Origin: Arthrobacter sp. SLBN-100
GTDB lineage: Bacteria; Actinomycetota; Actinomycetes; Actinomycetales; Micrococcaceae
NCBI RefSeq assembly: GCF_006715305.1
Contig: NZ_VFMY01000001.1
Span: forward strand, 1,736,001 to 1,800,000
DNA: 64,000 nucleotides
Direction of reading: 5' to 3'
In this document: positions 43,249-52,355 of the stretch, in pieces
How positions within the stretch are numbered: the stretch's first letter is position 1
Layout: each line of letters begins with the position of its first letter
The notes under the pieces: generated by a model
Told to the model about the DNA's origin: nothing
Seen by the model: the letters and a program-made list of their open reading frames with translations, nothing else
The model's database searches: none
Made by a program: the position numbers and the translations under genes

Positions 43249-44252
43249 TGCCAAGGGGCGAGGTGTGCGTGGACGCGGCGGAGCCGGGCCAGCCACCAGT
43301 CGCGGCGCTCCCCGGGCGCTGCATACTGCTCCAGCAGCCCAGCGTCGGCGGGGACATCGCGGAGGCGGATGGCGCCGTCGTCGGGCACCAAGGGATCCTT
43401 GGTGACGTCCGATTCAAACAGGGACACTGTCCCCAGCCCGCATGCGTACGGCAGCTCGGGAAGTGCGGCGGCCAGGGCCAGGCCCGCGCGGATCCCCACG
43501 GACGTGTCCAGCGCCGAGCTGACCACGGCGGGAAGCCCGGCCTGCGTCACGATGTCCAGCGCGCGGCGCACTCCCCCGAGCGGTGCCACCTTGACCACGA
43601 TCAGGTCCGCTGCCCCGGCCCGCGCGACTTTCAGGGGATCGGACTCCTTGCGGACGCTTTCATCGGCCGCGACCAGCACCGGCGTGCCTGCCGCCTGCAA
43701 GGCGCGGCGCACCTCTGCCAGGCCGTTGATGGTGGGAACGGGCTGCTCAGCGTATTCCAGTCCGACGTCGGCCAGCCGGATGAGTGCCTCGATGGCAGCC
43801 GGGACGTCCCAACCCCCGTTCGCGTCGACGCGGATGGCGGCGTCCGGGAGGGCGGAACGGACGGCGGCGAGGCGGGCGGCGTCGTCGTGGAGCGTTTGGC
43901 CGCGCTCGGCGACCTTCACCTTGACGGCGTCCACCCGGCCAAAGCGGGCCAGAACCTCCGGCACGCGCTCAGCCGCAACGGCAGGGACGGTGGCGTTGAC
44001 CGGGATCAACGGCCGCAGCGGATCGGGAAACCCTTCCCAGGCCGCCTCGATGGCGGCGGCCAGCCAGCGGGACGCTTCGGCATCGCCATACTCGGGGAAG
44101 GGGCAGAACTCACCCCAGCCGGCCGGACCGTGCAGGAGCAGCGACTCGCGCTCCGTGATGCCGCGGAACTTCACGCGCATCGGCAGGCTGACCACGTGCG
44201 CACCGGCGAGCAGTTCCTCGACGGCGGGCAGGTAAGGCGGCACGGTAGGCAT
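43233..44252 (-). CDS. menC: o-Succinylbenzoate synthase
   Basis: A 339-residue enolase-superfamily enzyme dehydrating SHCHC. Catalytic set: VKVKVA (Lys pair), RVDANGGW (metal Asp), LEYAEQPVP (metal Glu), AADESV (metal Asp) and LIVVKVAPLGGV (second Lys). Start: ATG with TACAGT six bases before it, leaderless type; five extra upstream codons are unnecessary. The last residues RSLT and the stop are encoded by a copy of the 12-nt repeat, so its native C-terminus may have been replaced. Confidence 0.92.
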   Translation of the reverse strand: MPTVPPYLPAVEELLAGAHVVSLPMRVKFRGITERESLLLHGPAGWGEFCPFPEYGDAEASRWLAAAIEAAWEGFPDPLRPLIPVNATVPAVAAERVPEVLARFGRVDAVKVKVAERGQTLHDDAARLAAVRSALPDAAIRVDANGGWDVPAAIEALIRLADVGLEYAEQPVPTINGLAEVRRALQAAGTPVLVAADESVRKESDPLKVARAGAADLIVVKVAPLGGVRRALDIVTQAGLPAVVSSALDTSVGIRAGLALAAALPELPYACGLGTVSLFESDVTKDPLVPDDGAIRLRDVPADAGLLEQYAAPGERRDWWLARLRRVHAHLAPWQRSLT

Positions 44253-44264
44253 GGACCCACTGTA
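44253..44264 (-). promoter_or_regulatory. Leaderless-type promoter of menC
   Basis: TACAGT six bases from the ATG, the same hexamer and spacing as sir. Confidence 0.45.
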
Positions 44265-44327
44265 CAAGCGGCCACTGACACAAACCGGCGGGCAGAAGCG
44301 GCGGCTGACAAAGCACGGAGCCGGGCG

Positions 44328-45344
44328 CTAGATCCACTTGTTGTGCCGGAACGTCCAGTAGAGCGCCAGCCCCATGGCAACCATCAGGCCCAGTGCGAAC
44401 GGGTAGCCGAACACCCAGTCCAGCTCAGGCATCGAGCTGAAGTTCATGCCATAGATGGTTCCCACAAGCGTCGGGGCGAAGAGGATGGCCGCCCAGGACG
44501 AGATCCGTTTAACCTGCTCGCTCTGCGCGAAGCTGGACTCCGTGAGGCGGCGCATCTCGTCGTTTTGCCGCTGGGCCACCAGGGCTGCGTTGACGGCGAG
44601 CGCGTTCTGCAGCAACGCCCGGAATGAGGCCACGCGTTCGTTGAGCCGCAACACGTGGTCCAGGACATCACGGAAATGGTCCTGGAGTTCAGGGTCGGGC
44701 ACGCGCTCCGGCGTCCCGGCAGTCAGGACCTGCAGGATGCCCGCCAGGGGGCTGGTGGCGCGCTGGAAGGTGATGACCTGGCGGGACAGTTCGTAGATCC
44801 GGCGGGAAACGTCGGGGTCGGCGCCGAAGAGGTCGTCCTCGATCTCGTCGATATCGTTTTCGAGCCCGGCCGCCACCGGTTCGTACTCGTCCACCACCTG
44901 GTCAAGGATCCCGTAGAGCACGGCATCCGGGCCCAGCGCGAGGAACTCCGGCATGGCCTCCATCCGGCGGCGGACTTTCGCCAGGTCCGGGGATTCGGCG
45001 TGCCGGACGGTCACCACGTAGTCCTGCCCCACAAAGACGTGGATCTCGCCGAAGTCCACCTTTTCGACGTCGTCCAGGTAGCGGGCGGGCCGGAGGACCA
45101 GGAACACGCATTCGCCGTAGTGCTCCAGCTTGGCGCGCTGGTGCCCGGCGAGGGCATCCTCCACGGCCAGGGAGTTGAGGTCAAATTCCTCCGCCACGGA
45201 CTGCAGTTCATCGGGATCCGGCCGGTACAGCCCGATCCAGGCCATCCCCTCACGCTGCCGGAGCACGAAGTAGGTCTCGTCCAGGCTTCCGGGGTCCGGC
45301 GTGCGCAGCCCGTCCACATACACGGCGTTATCGATGATGGTCAT
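44328..45344 (-). CDS. corA: CorA-family Mg2+/divalent cation channel
   Basis: A 338-residue protein with a large cytoplasmic funnel domain and two C-terminal membrane helices. The selectivity motif GMN is present (GTIYGMNFSSMPELDW), preceded by ISSWAAILFAPTLVGTIYG and followed by the second helix and a basic end. ENDIDEIEDDLFGAD is the usual acidic willow-helix region. The ATG follows AGGCGGGTCC; a 14-codon upstream extension lacks support. It diverges from the MFS gene. Confidence 0.93.
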   Translation of the reverse strand: MTIIDNAVYVDGLRTPDPGSLDETYFVLRQREGMAWIGLYRPDPDELQSVAEEFDLNSLAVEDALAGHQRAKLEHYGECVFLVLRPARYLDDVEKVDFGEIHVFVGQDYVVTVRHAESPDLAKVRRRMEAMPEFLALGPDAVLYGILDQVVDEYEPVAAGLENDIDEIEDDLFGADPDVSRRIYELSRQVITFQRATSPLAGILQVLTAGTPERVPDPELQDHFRDVLDHVLRLNERVASFRALLQNALAVNAALVAQRQNDEMRRLTESSFAQSEQVKRISSWAAILFAPTLVGTIYGMNFSSMPELDWVFGYPFALGLMVAMGLALYWTFRHNKWI

Positions 45345-45419
45345 GGACCCGCCTGAAGTGCTTGATGGCCTCCATACCCCGCACACTACTCACCTTCAGG
45401 GTTTTGTGAAGGAGGTTGT

Positions 45420-45432
45420 TACACTCGCCGAT
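45420..45432 (+). promoter_or_regulatory. Probable leaderless promoter of MFS gene
   Basis: TACACT seven bases before GTG 45433. The nearby AAGGAGG is 17 bases from that GTG, too far for initiation. Confidence 0.35.
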
Positions 45433-46614
45433 GTGACCGCCTCCGACCCCCGCCTCGCCACCCGCCCATCCACCGGCCCGCTCTACGCGGCCGGATTCGT
45501 CACGGCCTTCGGGGCGCACAGCATCGCGGCCGGACTGGGCGCCCAGAGTGACAACATTGGCCTCACACTGCTTAACCTGGGCATCCTCCTGGCGCTGTAC
45601 GACATCTCGGAGGTCTTCCTCAAACCCGTCTTCGGCGCCCTCAGCGACCGCGTGGGCCCGAAACCGGTGATCGTTGGCGGACTGTTTGGCTTCGCGGCGC
45701 TGTCCCTGATCGGCCTCTGGGCGGACCAGCCGCTGATGCTCGCGCTGGCCCGGCTGGGGCAGGGAGCGGCGGCGTCGGCATTCTCCCCGGCCTCGTCCTC
45801 CATGGTGGCCAGGCTGGCCCGCGGCGGCAAAGCGGGCACCTTTTTTGGCAGGTACGGGTCCTGGAAGAGCCTGGGCTACATCATCGGCCCGGTGCTTGGT
45901 GCCGGCCTGATCCTGGCTGGCGGGTTCCCCCTGCTGTTCGGGACCCTGTCCGCGATCGCGGTTGCTACGGCGGTGTGGGTCATGGCGGCCGTGCCACACC
46001 TGGAGCCGCTCCCCCGCCAGCGGTACACGGTGATGGACCTGGCCCGGCAGGTGGGCGAACGGCGCTTCCTGGTGCCCACGCTGGTGCTGGCAGCGTCCAC
46101 GGCTGCGCTTGGCGCCGCAGTCGGCTTCCTTCCCGCGCTGGCCACCCGGCACGGGCTCGGCGCCGTCGCCGGCACGGCTGCCGTCAGTGTCCTCGCGGCC
46201 GGCTCTGTGCTGGTCCAGCCGTGGATGGGCCGGATGCGGGACAGCCGGCGCATCACTGACAACAGGGGCACGACGGCGGGCCTGCTGCTGATCGCTGCCG
46301 GCGTCGGTGTGTTGGCGCTGGCCCCAGGCGTGGTCACCATTTTCCTCGCCGCGGCCGTGATCGGTGCGGGCATCGGGGCTGTTACTCCGCTCGGGTTCGC
46401 CCATTTGGCGGATACCACACCGCCTGAGCGGATGGGACGGACCATGGGATCGGCGGAACTCGGGCGGGAACTGGGTGACGCCGGCGGCCCGCTGCTGGTG
46501 GGCGGCGTCGCCACGCTCACTGCCTTGCCCTTCGGGCTGGGTGCCCTGGCAGTGCTCGTTGCAGCGGCGAGCATCCCCCGCCTGGCCCCGGTCAAGCCGA
46601 CCCAGCCCGACTGA
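45433..46614 (+). CDS. MFS transporter
   Basis: A 393-residue carrier of about 12 membrane helices. Motif A is seen as GALSDRVGPKPVIVGGLFG after helix 2, with AARLGQGAAASAFSPASSSM-like helix 4 and FFGRYGSWKSLGYIIGPVLG in helix 5 of the drug-efflux type. Start set at the GTG (VTASDPRLATRPSTGP) rather than the longer frame overlapping corA. No regulator adjacent; substrate unknown. Confidence 0.82.
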   Translation: MTASDPRLATRPSTGPLYAAGFVTAFGAHSIAAGLGAQSDNIGLTLLNLGILLALYDISEVFLKPVFGALSDRVGPKPVIVGGLFGFAALSLIGLWADQPLMLALARLGQGAAASAFSPASSSMVARLARGGKAGTFFGRYGSWKSLGYIIGPVLGAGLILAGGFPLLFGTLSAIAVATAVWVMAAVPHLEPLPRQRYTVMDLARQVGERRFLVPTLVLAASTAALGAAVGFLPALATRHGLGAVAGTAAVSVLAAGSVLVQPWMGRMRDSRRITDNRGTTAGLLLIAAGVGVLALAPGVVTIFLAAAVIGAGIGAVTPLGFAHLADTTPPERMGRTMGSAELGRELGDAGGPLLVGGVATLTALPFGLGALAVLVAAASIPRLAPVKPTQPD

Positions 46615-46669
46615 CTGCGGGTCACATGGGGTCCGGCGGGTTCCCAGCTTTTTGTGACACCCTTAACCA

Positions 46670-47575
46670 GTGACGATTTCGCGGCGTACAACCACCAGGA
46701 CAGCCAGCAGGCCCGCTCCGGGCTCGGGGTTCCTGTTTGTGCTGGCCACACTGGCCTGCATCGCGGGATTGATCGCCACGTACCACTACTTCGTCCAGAC
46801 CACCACGGGCCAGTTCATCGATGAATCCGCGCTCGTGGAGGCCGTCGCCATCCACGGGCCCGCAGGCAAGGCGAGCACCAAGTTCCTGGACCTGCTGCCC
46901 ACCATCTCACTGGTGATGGCCGCCGTCGTGGTCCTGTTTGTCACGGTGATCCGCAAACACTGGACCGAAGCCGGCATCGCGGTGGCGGCCTGCGTCGGTG
47001 CGAACATTGCCACGCAGGTGCTGAAGGATGTGCTGCCATCCCGGCCAGACAAGGGGGTAGTGACGCTGGACCTGAACTCGCTGCCGTCCGGGCACACCAC
47101 CCTGGCCGCGTCGGCAGCGGCCGCGGTGTTCCTGATGGCGTCGCCGCGATGGCGTCCGATGGCCGGTTTTGTGGGTGGTTCGTTCGCCATCGCTTCCGGG
47201 GTGTCCACCCTGATCAATCAGTGGCACCGGCCGGCCGATGTGGTGGCGGCATTCCTGCTGGTGGGCGCGTTTATCATTCCCGCGGGCTGGCTGATCATCC
47301 GGCGCGGGGCCTGGAACGCATGGGACGGCTTCGGCGCCCACCTGGGCTCGGCGAGGATCTGGCTCTCGCTGCCGGTGGTGATCGGGCTGGCGTCGGCGGC
47401 GGTGGCGGTGTACTCGCTGGCCCGGATCGCTCCCGGTCCCTGGCAGGAAACGAGTACCACCAACTATTTCTGGGCGGGCATCTCGCTGATCGTGATCGCC
47501 GGATACCTGGCCACCGTGGCCACCACAGCCCTGTTCGCCTACGCCGCACGACGGCGGGACTCGCCAGGGCGCTGA
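46670..47575 (+). CDS. PAP2-family phosphatase
   Basis: A 301-residue membrane phosphatase. Acid-phosphatase motifs: KDVLPSRP (motif 1), LNSLPSGHTTLAAS (motif 2) and STLINQWHRPADVVAA (motif 3, with the nucleophilic His and Asp; the usual SR is replaced by the INQW pattern of a PAP2 subgroup). Seven or so hydrophobic segments. Likely removes phosphate from a lipid diphosphate such as undecaprenyl diphosphate (family-based). GTG start; a GC stem with a T-tract follows. Confidence 0.85.
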   Translation: MTISRRTTTRTASRPAPGSGFLFVLATLACIAGLIATYHYFVQTTTGQFIDESALVEAVAIHGPAGKASTKFLDLLPTISLVMAAVVVLFVTVIRKHWTEAGIAVAACVGANIATQVLKDVLPSRPDKGVVTLDLNSLPSGHTTLAASAAAAVFLMASPRWRPMAGFVGGSFAIASGVSTLINQWHRPADVVAAFLLVGAFIIPAGWLIIRRGAWNAWDGFGAHLGSARIWLSLPVVIGLASAAVAVYSLARIAPGPWQETSTTNYFWAGISLIVIAGYLATVATTALFAYAARRRDSPGR

Positions 47576-47589
47576 CGTCACCCCCGCTT

Positions 47590-47634
47590 CCGGCCGGCCA
47601 CGTGTAGGCAAGGAGCGGCCGGTCCAATCTTTTT
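47590..47634 (+). terminator. Terminator of PAP2 gene
   Basis: Short GC stem CCGGCCG / CGGCCGG (47590-47596, 47616-47622) then TTTTT after seven bases. Moderate. Confidence 0.5.
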
Positions 47635-47871
47635 ATAACTTCCACCGGGCATCTTGTGCAGCGTGGCATGGCGTGTAGAACTGGACACGGCGGACCTGCG
47701 GGGGAAGGGCATTGATGCCCAACTGAAGTGGACGGACAGCGGACAAGAAGGGACTACTCGAACCCATAAGTAATGACCACCCCAAGCAAACAAGTAATCG
47801 CTACTGGTGTCCCCGGCCGAATAAATCACAACACTGGTGCAAACCGCCGCAACTGAATTGCAGGTTCGCAG

Positions 47872-49104
47872 ATGATCGCATCAGGGCTCGCAGTAGACCA
47901 GACGATGGAAACTGTCCTCACCGGAGCGAAGACTTGCCGGCTCGAGGTGAGAATCATCGGTCCGCTCCGGATCCGGCGCGGGGAGACAGTCCTCGGGTAC
48001 GGTCAGCTGGGCGGCCCAAAGCCCCGGCAAATTTTCGAACTCCTTTTGTTGAACCTTGGCGTTCCCGTTTCAAAGGACCGCCTGATTGACATCCTCTGGG
48101 CCGGACAGGCACCTGCCGAGGCGCTCCCCACCCTGGAGAGCTATGTCAGCGTGCTGCGGCGCCATCTGCAGCCCGGCATGGGCAAGGACGGCCCTTTGCG
48201 GACCGTGACAGGCGGCTACATGCTGGACAGGTCGCTGGTGGACCTGGACCTGGACCGCTTCGAGGCACTGGTGCGGGCGGCAGAATCCGCGGCGCCGGAG
48301 CGTGCCGTTGTGCTACTCCAGGAGGCCCTTGAGCTGGCTTCGGCCCCGCTGCTGGGCGAAGAACTGGTGCCGTTATGGGCAGAATCCGAGCGGGCCCGCC
48401 ATGCTGCGCGCGTTTTCCGTGCCCGCATCCTGGCGGCAGAGTCGGCCCTGGCCCTGGGAAGAACCAAACTGGCCCTTATTTGCGCCAGGGAGGCCGTAAC
48501 GGATGATCCGCTCAGCGAGCAGGCCTGGACCGTCCTGGTCCTGGGACTGGAGAAAAGTGGCCAGCCCACGGAGGCCCTGCGTGCCTTTGACCAATGCAGG
48601 CGGATCATGAACCGGGAGCTGGGCTGTAGTCCGGGTGCAGCCCTGCGGTCCATCTACGCCAGGCTGCTGGAGGCCACGACCCACGTCATCGCGCCCCCGG
48701 CCGCGCCTGTCCTGGACGATACACCGACAATTCGCGTCATGATCATCAATCGCCACCGGACGTTGACCGACCTGCTTGTCCTCGCCCTGGACCGGGAGCC
48801 GGACATGCTCAGTGTGGGGACGGCAGACTCTGCCCAATCGGGCGTTGATCTGGTCCGCGAACTGGCGCCCGACGTCGTCCTTCTCGGCAACCGCCTGCGC
48901 GATGATGACGGCATGGCAGCGGCGCTGCGCATTCTCGCTGATGCCCCCCATACGCGCGTCCTGATGTTGGCGGGAATGCCGACGCCCGAGATGCAACAGC
49001 AGGCAGCCGCCGCTGGCATCTCTGCATTCCTGCCCAAGGACGGCTCACTGGCCACGCTGTTAAGCGCCGTCAGGCGAAAGACTGCTGATGCCAGCATCAG
49101 TTGA
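47872..49104 (+). CDS. SARP/AfsR-type regulator with C-terminal pseudo-receiver domain
   Basis: A 410-residue protein. Residues ~25-115 form an OmpR-like winged helix (RIIGPLRIRRGETVLGYGQL; LLLNLGVPVSKDRLIDILW), ~120-265 the BTAD TPR-like domain (LDLDRFEALVRAAESAAPER; AFDQCRRIMNRELGCSPGAA). Residues ~285-405 look like a response-regulator receiver (PTIRVMIINRHRTLTDLLVL; APDVVLLGNRLRDDDGMAAA; GISAFLPKDGSLATLLSAVR). The receiver keeps the Lys-Asp switch area but the phospho-Asp position is Gly (LLGN) and the acidic pair is INRH, so it cannot be phosphorylated normally. No biosynthetic cluster or kinase is adjacent. A 296-base upstream region is AT-richer than average and probably holds its promoter. 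Confidence 0.85.
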   Translation: MIASGLAVDQTMETVLTGAKTCRLEVRIIGPLRIRRGETVLGYGQLGGPKPRQIFELLLLNLGVPVSKDRLIDILWAGQAPAEALPTLESYVSVLRRHLQPGMGKDGPLRTVTGGYMLDRSLVDLDLDRFEALVRAAESAAPERAVVLLQEALELASAPLLGEELVPLWAESERARHAARVFRARILAAESALALGRTKLALICAREAVTDDPLSEQAWTVLVLGLEKSGQPTEALRAFDQCRRIMNRELGCSPGAALRSIYARLLEATTHVIAPPAAPVLDDTPTIRVMIINRHRTLTDLLVLALDREPDMLSVGTADSAQSGVDLVRELAPDVVLLGNRLRDDDGMAAALRILADAPHTRVLMLAGMPTPEMQQQAAAAGISAFLPKDGSLATLLSAVRRKTADASIS

Positions 49105-49154
49105 TGGCGCCGCGCCCGTAGGCGGGACTCACCAGGGCTGGGGAAGCAGCGGGG

Positions 49155-50549
49155 TTAGTCCGGGGAATTAAGGCGGGCAATCAACAGAGCCTCGGCGAGG
49201 ATGGCGTTCTCGAAATCGCCCAGGTGGATCGACTCGTTCGCCCCGTGCGCCCGGGAATCCGGGTCCTCCGCCCCGGTGATGAGCACCTCCGCCCGGGGAT
49301 ACAGCTTGGTCAGGATGTTCACCGCGGGAATGGAGCCGCCCACGCCCATGCAAACGGCGGGCACTCCCCACGTGTCCTCCATGGCCGAGAGCATGGCCCG
49401 GGCAGCAGGCGAGGACGCGTCGCCGGCGAAGCCCTCGGTCCGGCCGGCGGGCGTGAAGGTCACGTCGGCACCGAACGGAGTATGCGCCTCCACGTGCCGC
49501 CGGACCGCCTCCATGGCAGCGGCCGTGTCACTTTCCGGCGCCAGGCTGAGGCTGAACTTGGCCCGCGCCACCGGCTGCAGCGTGTCCGAAGACATCGCTA
49601 CCGAAGGAACGTCCATCCCGATAATCACCAAAGCCGGTTTGGTCCACAGCCGCGACGTCAAAGACCCCGTACCAGCCAGCGGCACCCCCGAACGCACTCC
49701 CGAGTCCGCCCGGAAATCCTCTTCGGACAGCAACGGCCCGGGCATCTCGGACGCCAAAAGGCCCTCGACGGCGACGCTCCCGTCGTCGTGATGCAGCGTG
49801 GCGATCAGCCGCGACAACACGGTCACCGCATCCAGCAACGGCCCGCCGTAGGTCCCGGAATGCAGCGCGTGGTCCAGCACCTGCACCTCGATGGTTCCCA
49901 AAATGAGCCCGCGCAGGCTCGTGGTGAGCGCCGGGACGCCCACCTTCCAGTTACCGGAGTCGGCCACCACCAGCACGTCGGCGGCGAGCAGGTCGCTGTG
50001 CTGCTGGAGCAGCAGCGGCAGGCTGGGCGAACCCGCCTCCTCCTCGCCGTCGATCAACACGGTGATGCCAAGCTCGAGGTCATCGCCCAGCACGCGCAGC
50101 GCGTTGCGGAAAGCGGCCAGGTGCAGCATCACGCCCGCCTTGTTGTCCGCCACTCCCCTGCCCCAGAGCCGGCCGTCCCGCTCCACCGCTTCAAACGGCG
50201 GGCTCTCCCACAGGGTGATGTCCCCGGCCGGCTGGACGTCGTAATGCGCGTACAGCAGCAGCGTCGGCTTGCCGTTCCGTGCGGGCCTGCGCCCCACCAC
50301 CGCCGGCGCCCCCCGCCCGCCGTCCGGCCGGGATGCCTGCAGGATGTCGACGTCGGGGATCCCGGCCTCGTGCATCAGGCCGGCCACGTGCCGGGCAGCC
50401 GTATCCAGCTCGGCCGGGTCAAAGGAGGCCCAGGCCATCGCCGGAATCCGCACCAGCTCCGATAACTGGCCGACGGCGGCAGCAAAGTCCCCGCGCACCG
50501 CCTGCCGGAGCGGCGACAACAGGGAGGTGGTGGCAGGAAGCCGGCCCAA
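49155..50549 (-). CDS. M20-family metallopeptidase (dipeptidase-like)
   Basis: A 464-residue zinc peptidase. Metal-site motifs: [14 protein letters not shown] (His, Asp), [15 protein letters not shown] (bridging Asp), [12 protein letters not shown] (catalytic and metal Glu), VVADSGNW (Asp) and [20 protein letters not shown] (final His). The insert dimerisation domain lies ~205-330. TTG start lies three bases after the amidotransferase stop; ribosome site is weak, implying coupling. Likely cleaves or trims a small peptide made by its operon partners (inference). Confidence 0.88.
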   Translation of the reverse strand: MGRLPATTSLLSPLRQAVRGDFAAAVGQLSELVRIPAMAWASFDPAELDTAARHVAGLMHEAGIPDVDILQASRPDGGRGAPAVVGRRPARNGKPTLLLYAHYDVQPAGDITLWESPPFEAVERDGRLWGRGVADNKAGVMLHLAAFRNALRVLGDDLELGITVLIDGEEEAGSPSLPLLLQQHSDLLAADVLVVADSGNWKVGVPALTTSLRGLILGTIEVQVLDHALHSGTYGGPLLDAVTVLSRLIATLHHDDGSVAVEGLLASEMPGPLLSEEDFRADSGVRSGVPLAGTGSLTSRLWTKPALVIIGMDVPSVAMSSDTLQPVARAKFSLSLAPESDTAAAMEAVRRHVEAHTPFGADVTFTPAGRTEGFAGDASSPAARAMLSAMEDTWGVPAVCMGVGGSIPAVNILTKLYPRAEVLITGAEDPDSRAHGANESIHLGDFENAILAEALLIARLNSPD

Positions 50550-50552
50550 GGG

Positions 50553-52331
50553 TTAGCCCACCCCGTGGTGCTGGAGCCACATCTCCAGCAGCGCCAGCTG
50601 CCAGAGCACGTTGCTGTTCACTGCGGTCCGCTGCACATTCGGATTCGCCAGGAGCCCATCGATATAGGCGGGCTGGAAGAGCCCGCGCTGCTTGGCCTCG
50701 GGTGCATGAAGCGACTCGCGCACCATGCTGATGAACGGTTCCTCCAGGTGCCGGAGCGCCGGGACGGGGAAGTACCCCTTGGGCCGGTCCACCACTGCGG
50801 CGGGAAGCAGTTGCCGGCCCAGGTCCTTCAGTATCCCCTTCCCGCCCTGCGCGGCCTTGAGCTCCGGCGGGCAGGCGGCGGCGAGCTCCACCAGTTCATG
50901 GTCCAGGAACGGGACCCGGGCTTCGATTCCCCAGGCCATGCTCATGTTGTCCAGCCGCTTGACCGGGTCATCCACCATCAGCAGGTGGGTGTCCAGCCGG
51001 AGCACGGCGTCCAGCGCAGTCTCCGCGCCGGGCGCCTCCAGGTTGGCGGCCAGGACCTCGCTGCTCACATCGGACCCGCAGTACCACTCGGGTTCCAGGA
51101 TATTCAGGAGCTCCTCATGGCGGTGGTCCACAAAGGTTGAGGTGAATACGGCCTGCGCTTCCGAACGGCCAACAGAAGCAAGAGGCTGGTGGTACCCGTA
51201 CCCGCCGAAAATCTCATCCGCACCCTGGCCGCACTGCACCACCTTCAGGTGCTCCGCAACCGTGCGGGAGAGCAGGTGGAACGCCGTCACGTCATGGCTG
51301 GCCATGGGCTCGGACATCGCCTCTACGGCACCAGCAATGGAGGGGGCGAACTCCGAGGTGCTGATGTGCAGCTGCTCATGCCGGGTCCCGAACTCCCGTG
51401 CCACCAGGTCCGAATAGGCGAACTCGTTCCCCGAGTCGCCGCCGGCGCCGTCGAAACCGATGCTGAAAGTGGAGAGCCCGTGCTGGCCCTCCTCGGCAAG
51501 CAGCGAAACCAGCAGGCTGGAATCCAAGCCCCCGGAGAGAAGGACACCCACCGGCACGTCGGCGACCATCCGCCGTCGTACTGCCGTCTTAAGCGAGTCA
51601 TGGACGGCATCCTGCCAGTCCGCGGCGGACCAGCCGGAGTGCTCCGCACGCCGCGTGTAGGAAGGTTTCCAGTACTCGCGGTCGTGCCAGGTCCCGTCCG
51701 GGCGGATGGTCCGGATGGTGGCGGCCGGCAGCTTCTGGACGCCGCGCAGGATGGTCCGCGGAGCCGGAACGATCGAGTGCCAGCTCAGGTAGTGGTGCAG
51801 TGCCACCTCATCGATGGACGTGTCGATCCCGCCCGAGGCCACGAGCGCGGGCAGGCTGGATGCGAAGCGCAGCCTGCCGTGCAGGTGGGAGACGTACACG
51901 GGCTTGATGCCCAGCCGGTCCCGGACCAGGAGGACTTCCTGGCGTTGCGGATCGTACAGGGCCACGGCAAACATGCCTACCAGGTGGTGGACGAAGTCCT
52001 CCCCCCACTTCCGGTAGGCCTTCAGGATCACCTCGGTGTCGCTGGTGGACCGGAAGGTGAACTCGGGCTCAAGTTCCCGGCGCAGCTCCTTGTAGTTGTA
52101 GATGCAGCCGTTGAAGGTGATGGCCAGGCCGCCCTCGTCCACCATGGGCTGGGCACCTGATTCAGAGAGGTCGATGATGCTGAGCCGCTGATGCCCCAGT
52201 GCAACCCAGCCCGCCTCCCACGCTCCCCGTCCGTCCGGTCCCCTCGACGTCATTGCCCCCATTATTTTCAGAACTGCCTCCGGGGAGGCGTGTCTTCCGT
52301 TAAAGGCGATTTCGCCGGCTATACCGCACAT
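50553..52331 (-). CDS. Asparagine synthase-like amidotransferase (N-acetylglutaminylglutamine amidotransferase type)
   Basis: A 592-residue two-domain enzyme: class II glutaminase with nucleophile Cys2 (MCGIAGEIAFNG; TSRGPDGRG; AITFNGCIYNYKEL) and an AsnB-type ATP-PPi domain (VGVLLSGGLDSSLLVSLLAE; GQGADEIFGGYGYH). End LALLEMWLQHHGVG and overall pattern match the NAGGN 'trio' amidotransferase that amidates a dipeptide osmolyte in Pseudomonas. Here its neighbours are a GCS2-type ligase, a PLP decarboxylase and an M20 peptidase rather than the usual GNAT/ATP-grasp synthetase. Plain asparagine synthetase is the alternative. GAGGACAGCAGC precedes ATG. Confidence 0.85.
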   Translation of the reverse strand: MCGIAGEIAFNGRHASPEAVLKIMGAMTSRGPDGRGAWEAGWVALGHQRLSIIDLSESGAQPMVDEGGLAITFNGCIYNYKELRRELEPEFTFRSTSDTEVILKAYRKWGEDFVHHLVGMFAVALYDPQRQEVLLVRDRLGIKPVYVSHLHGRLRFASSLPALVASGGIDTSIDEVALHHYLSWHSIVPAPRTILRGVQKLPAATIRTIRPDGTWHDREYWKPSYTRRAEHSGWSAADWQDAVHDSLKTAVRRRMVADVPVGVLLSGGLDSSLLVSLLAEEGQHGLSTFSIGFDGAGGDSGNEFAYSDLVAREFGTRHEQLHISTSEFAPSIAGAVEAMSEPMASHDVTAFHLLSRTVAEHLKVVQCGQGADEIFGGYGYHQPLASVGRSEAQAVFTSTFVDHRHEELLNILEPEWYCGSDVSSEVLAANLEAPGAETALDAVLRLDTHLLMVDDPVKRLDNMSMAWGIEARVPFLDHELVELAAACPPELKAAQGGKGILKDLGRQLLPAAVVDRPKGYFPVPALRHLEEPFISMVRESLHAPEAKQRGLFQPAYIDGLLANPNVQRTAVNSNVLWQLALLEMWLQHHGVG

Positions 52332-52355
52332 GCTGCTGTCCTCGTTTCTTGCGAT

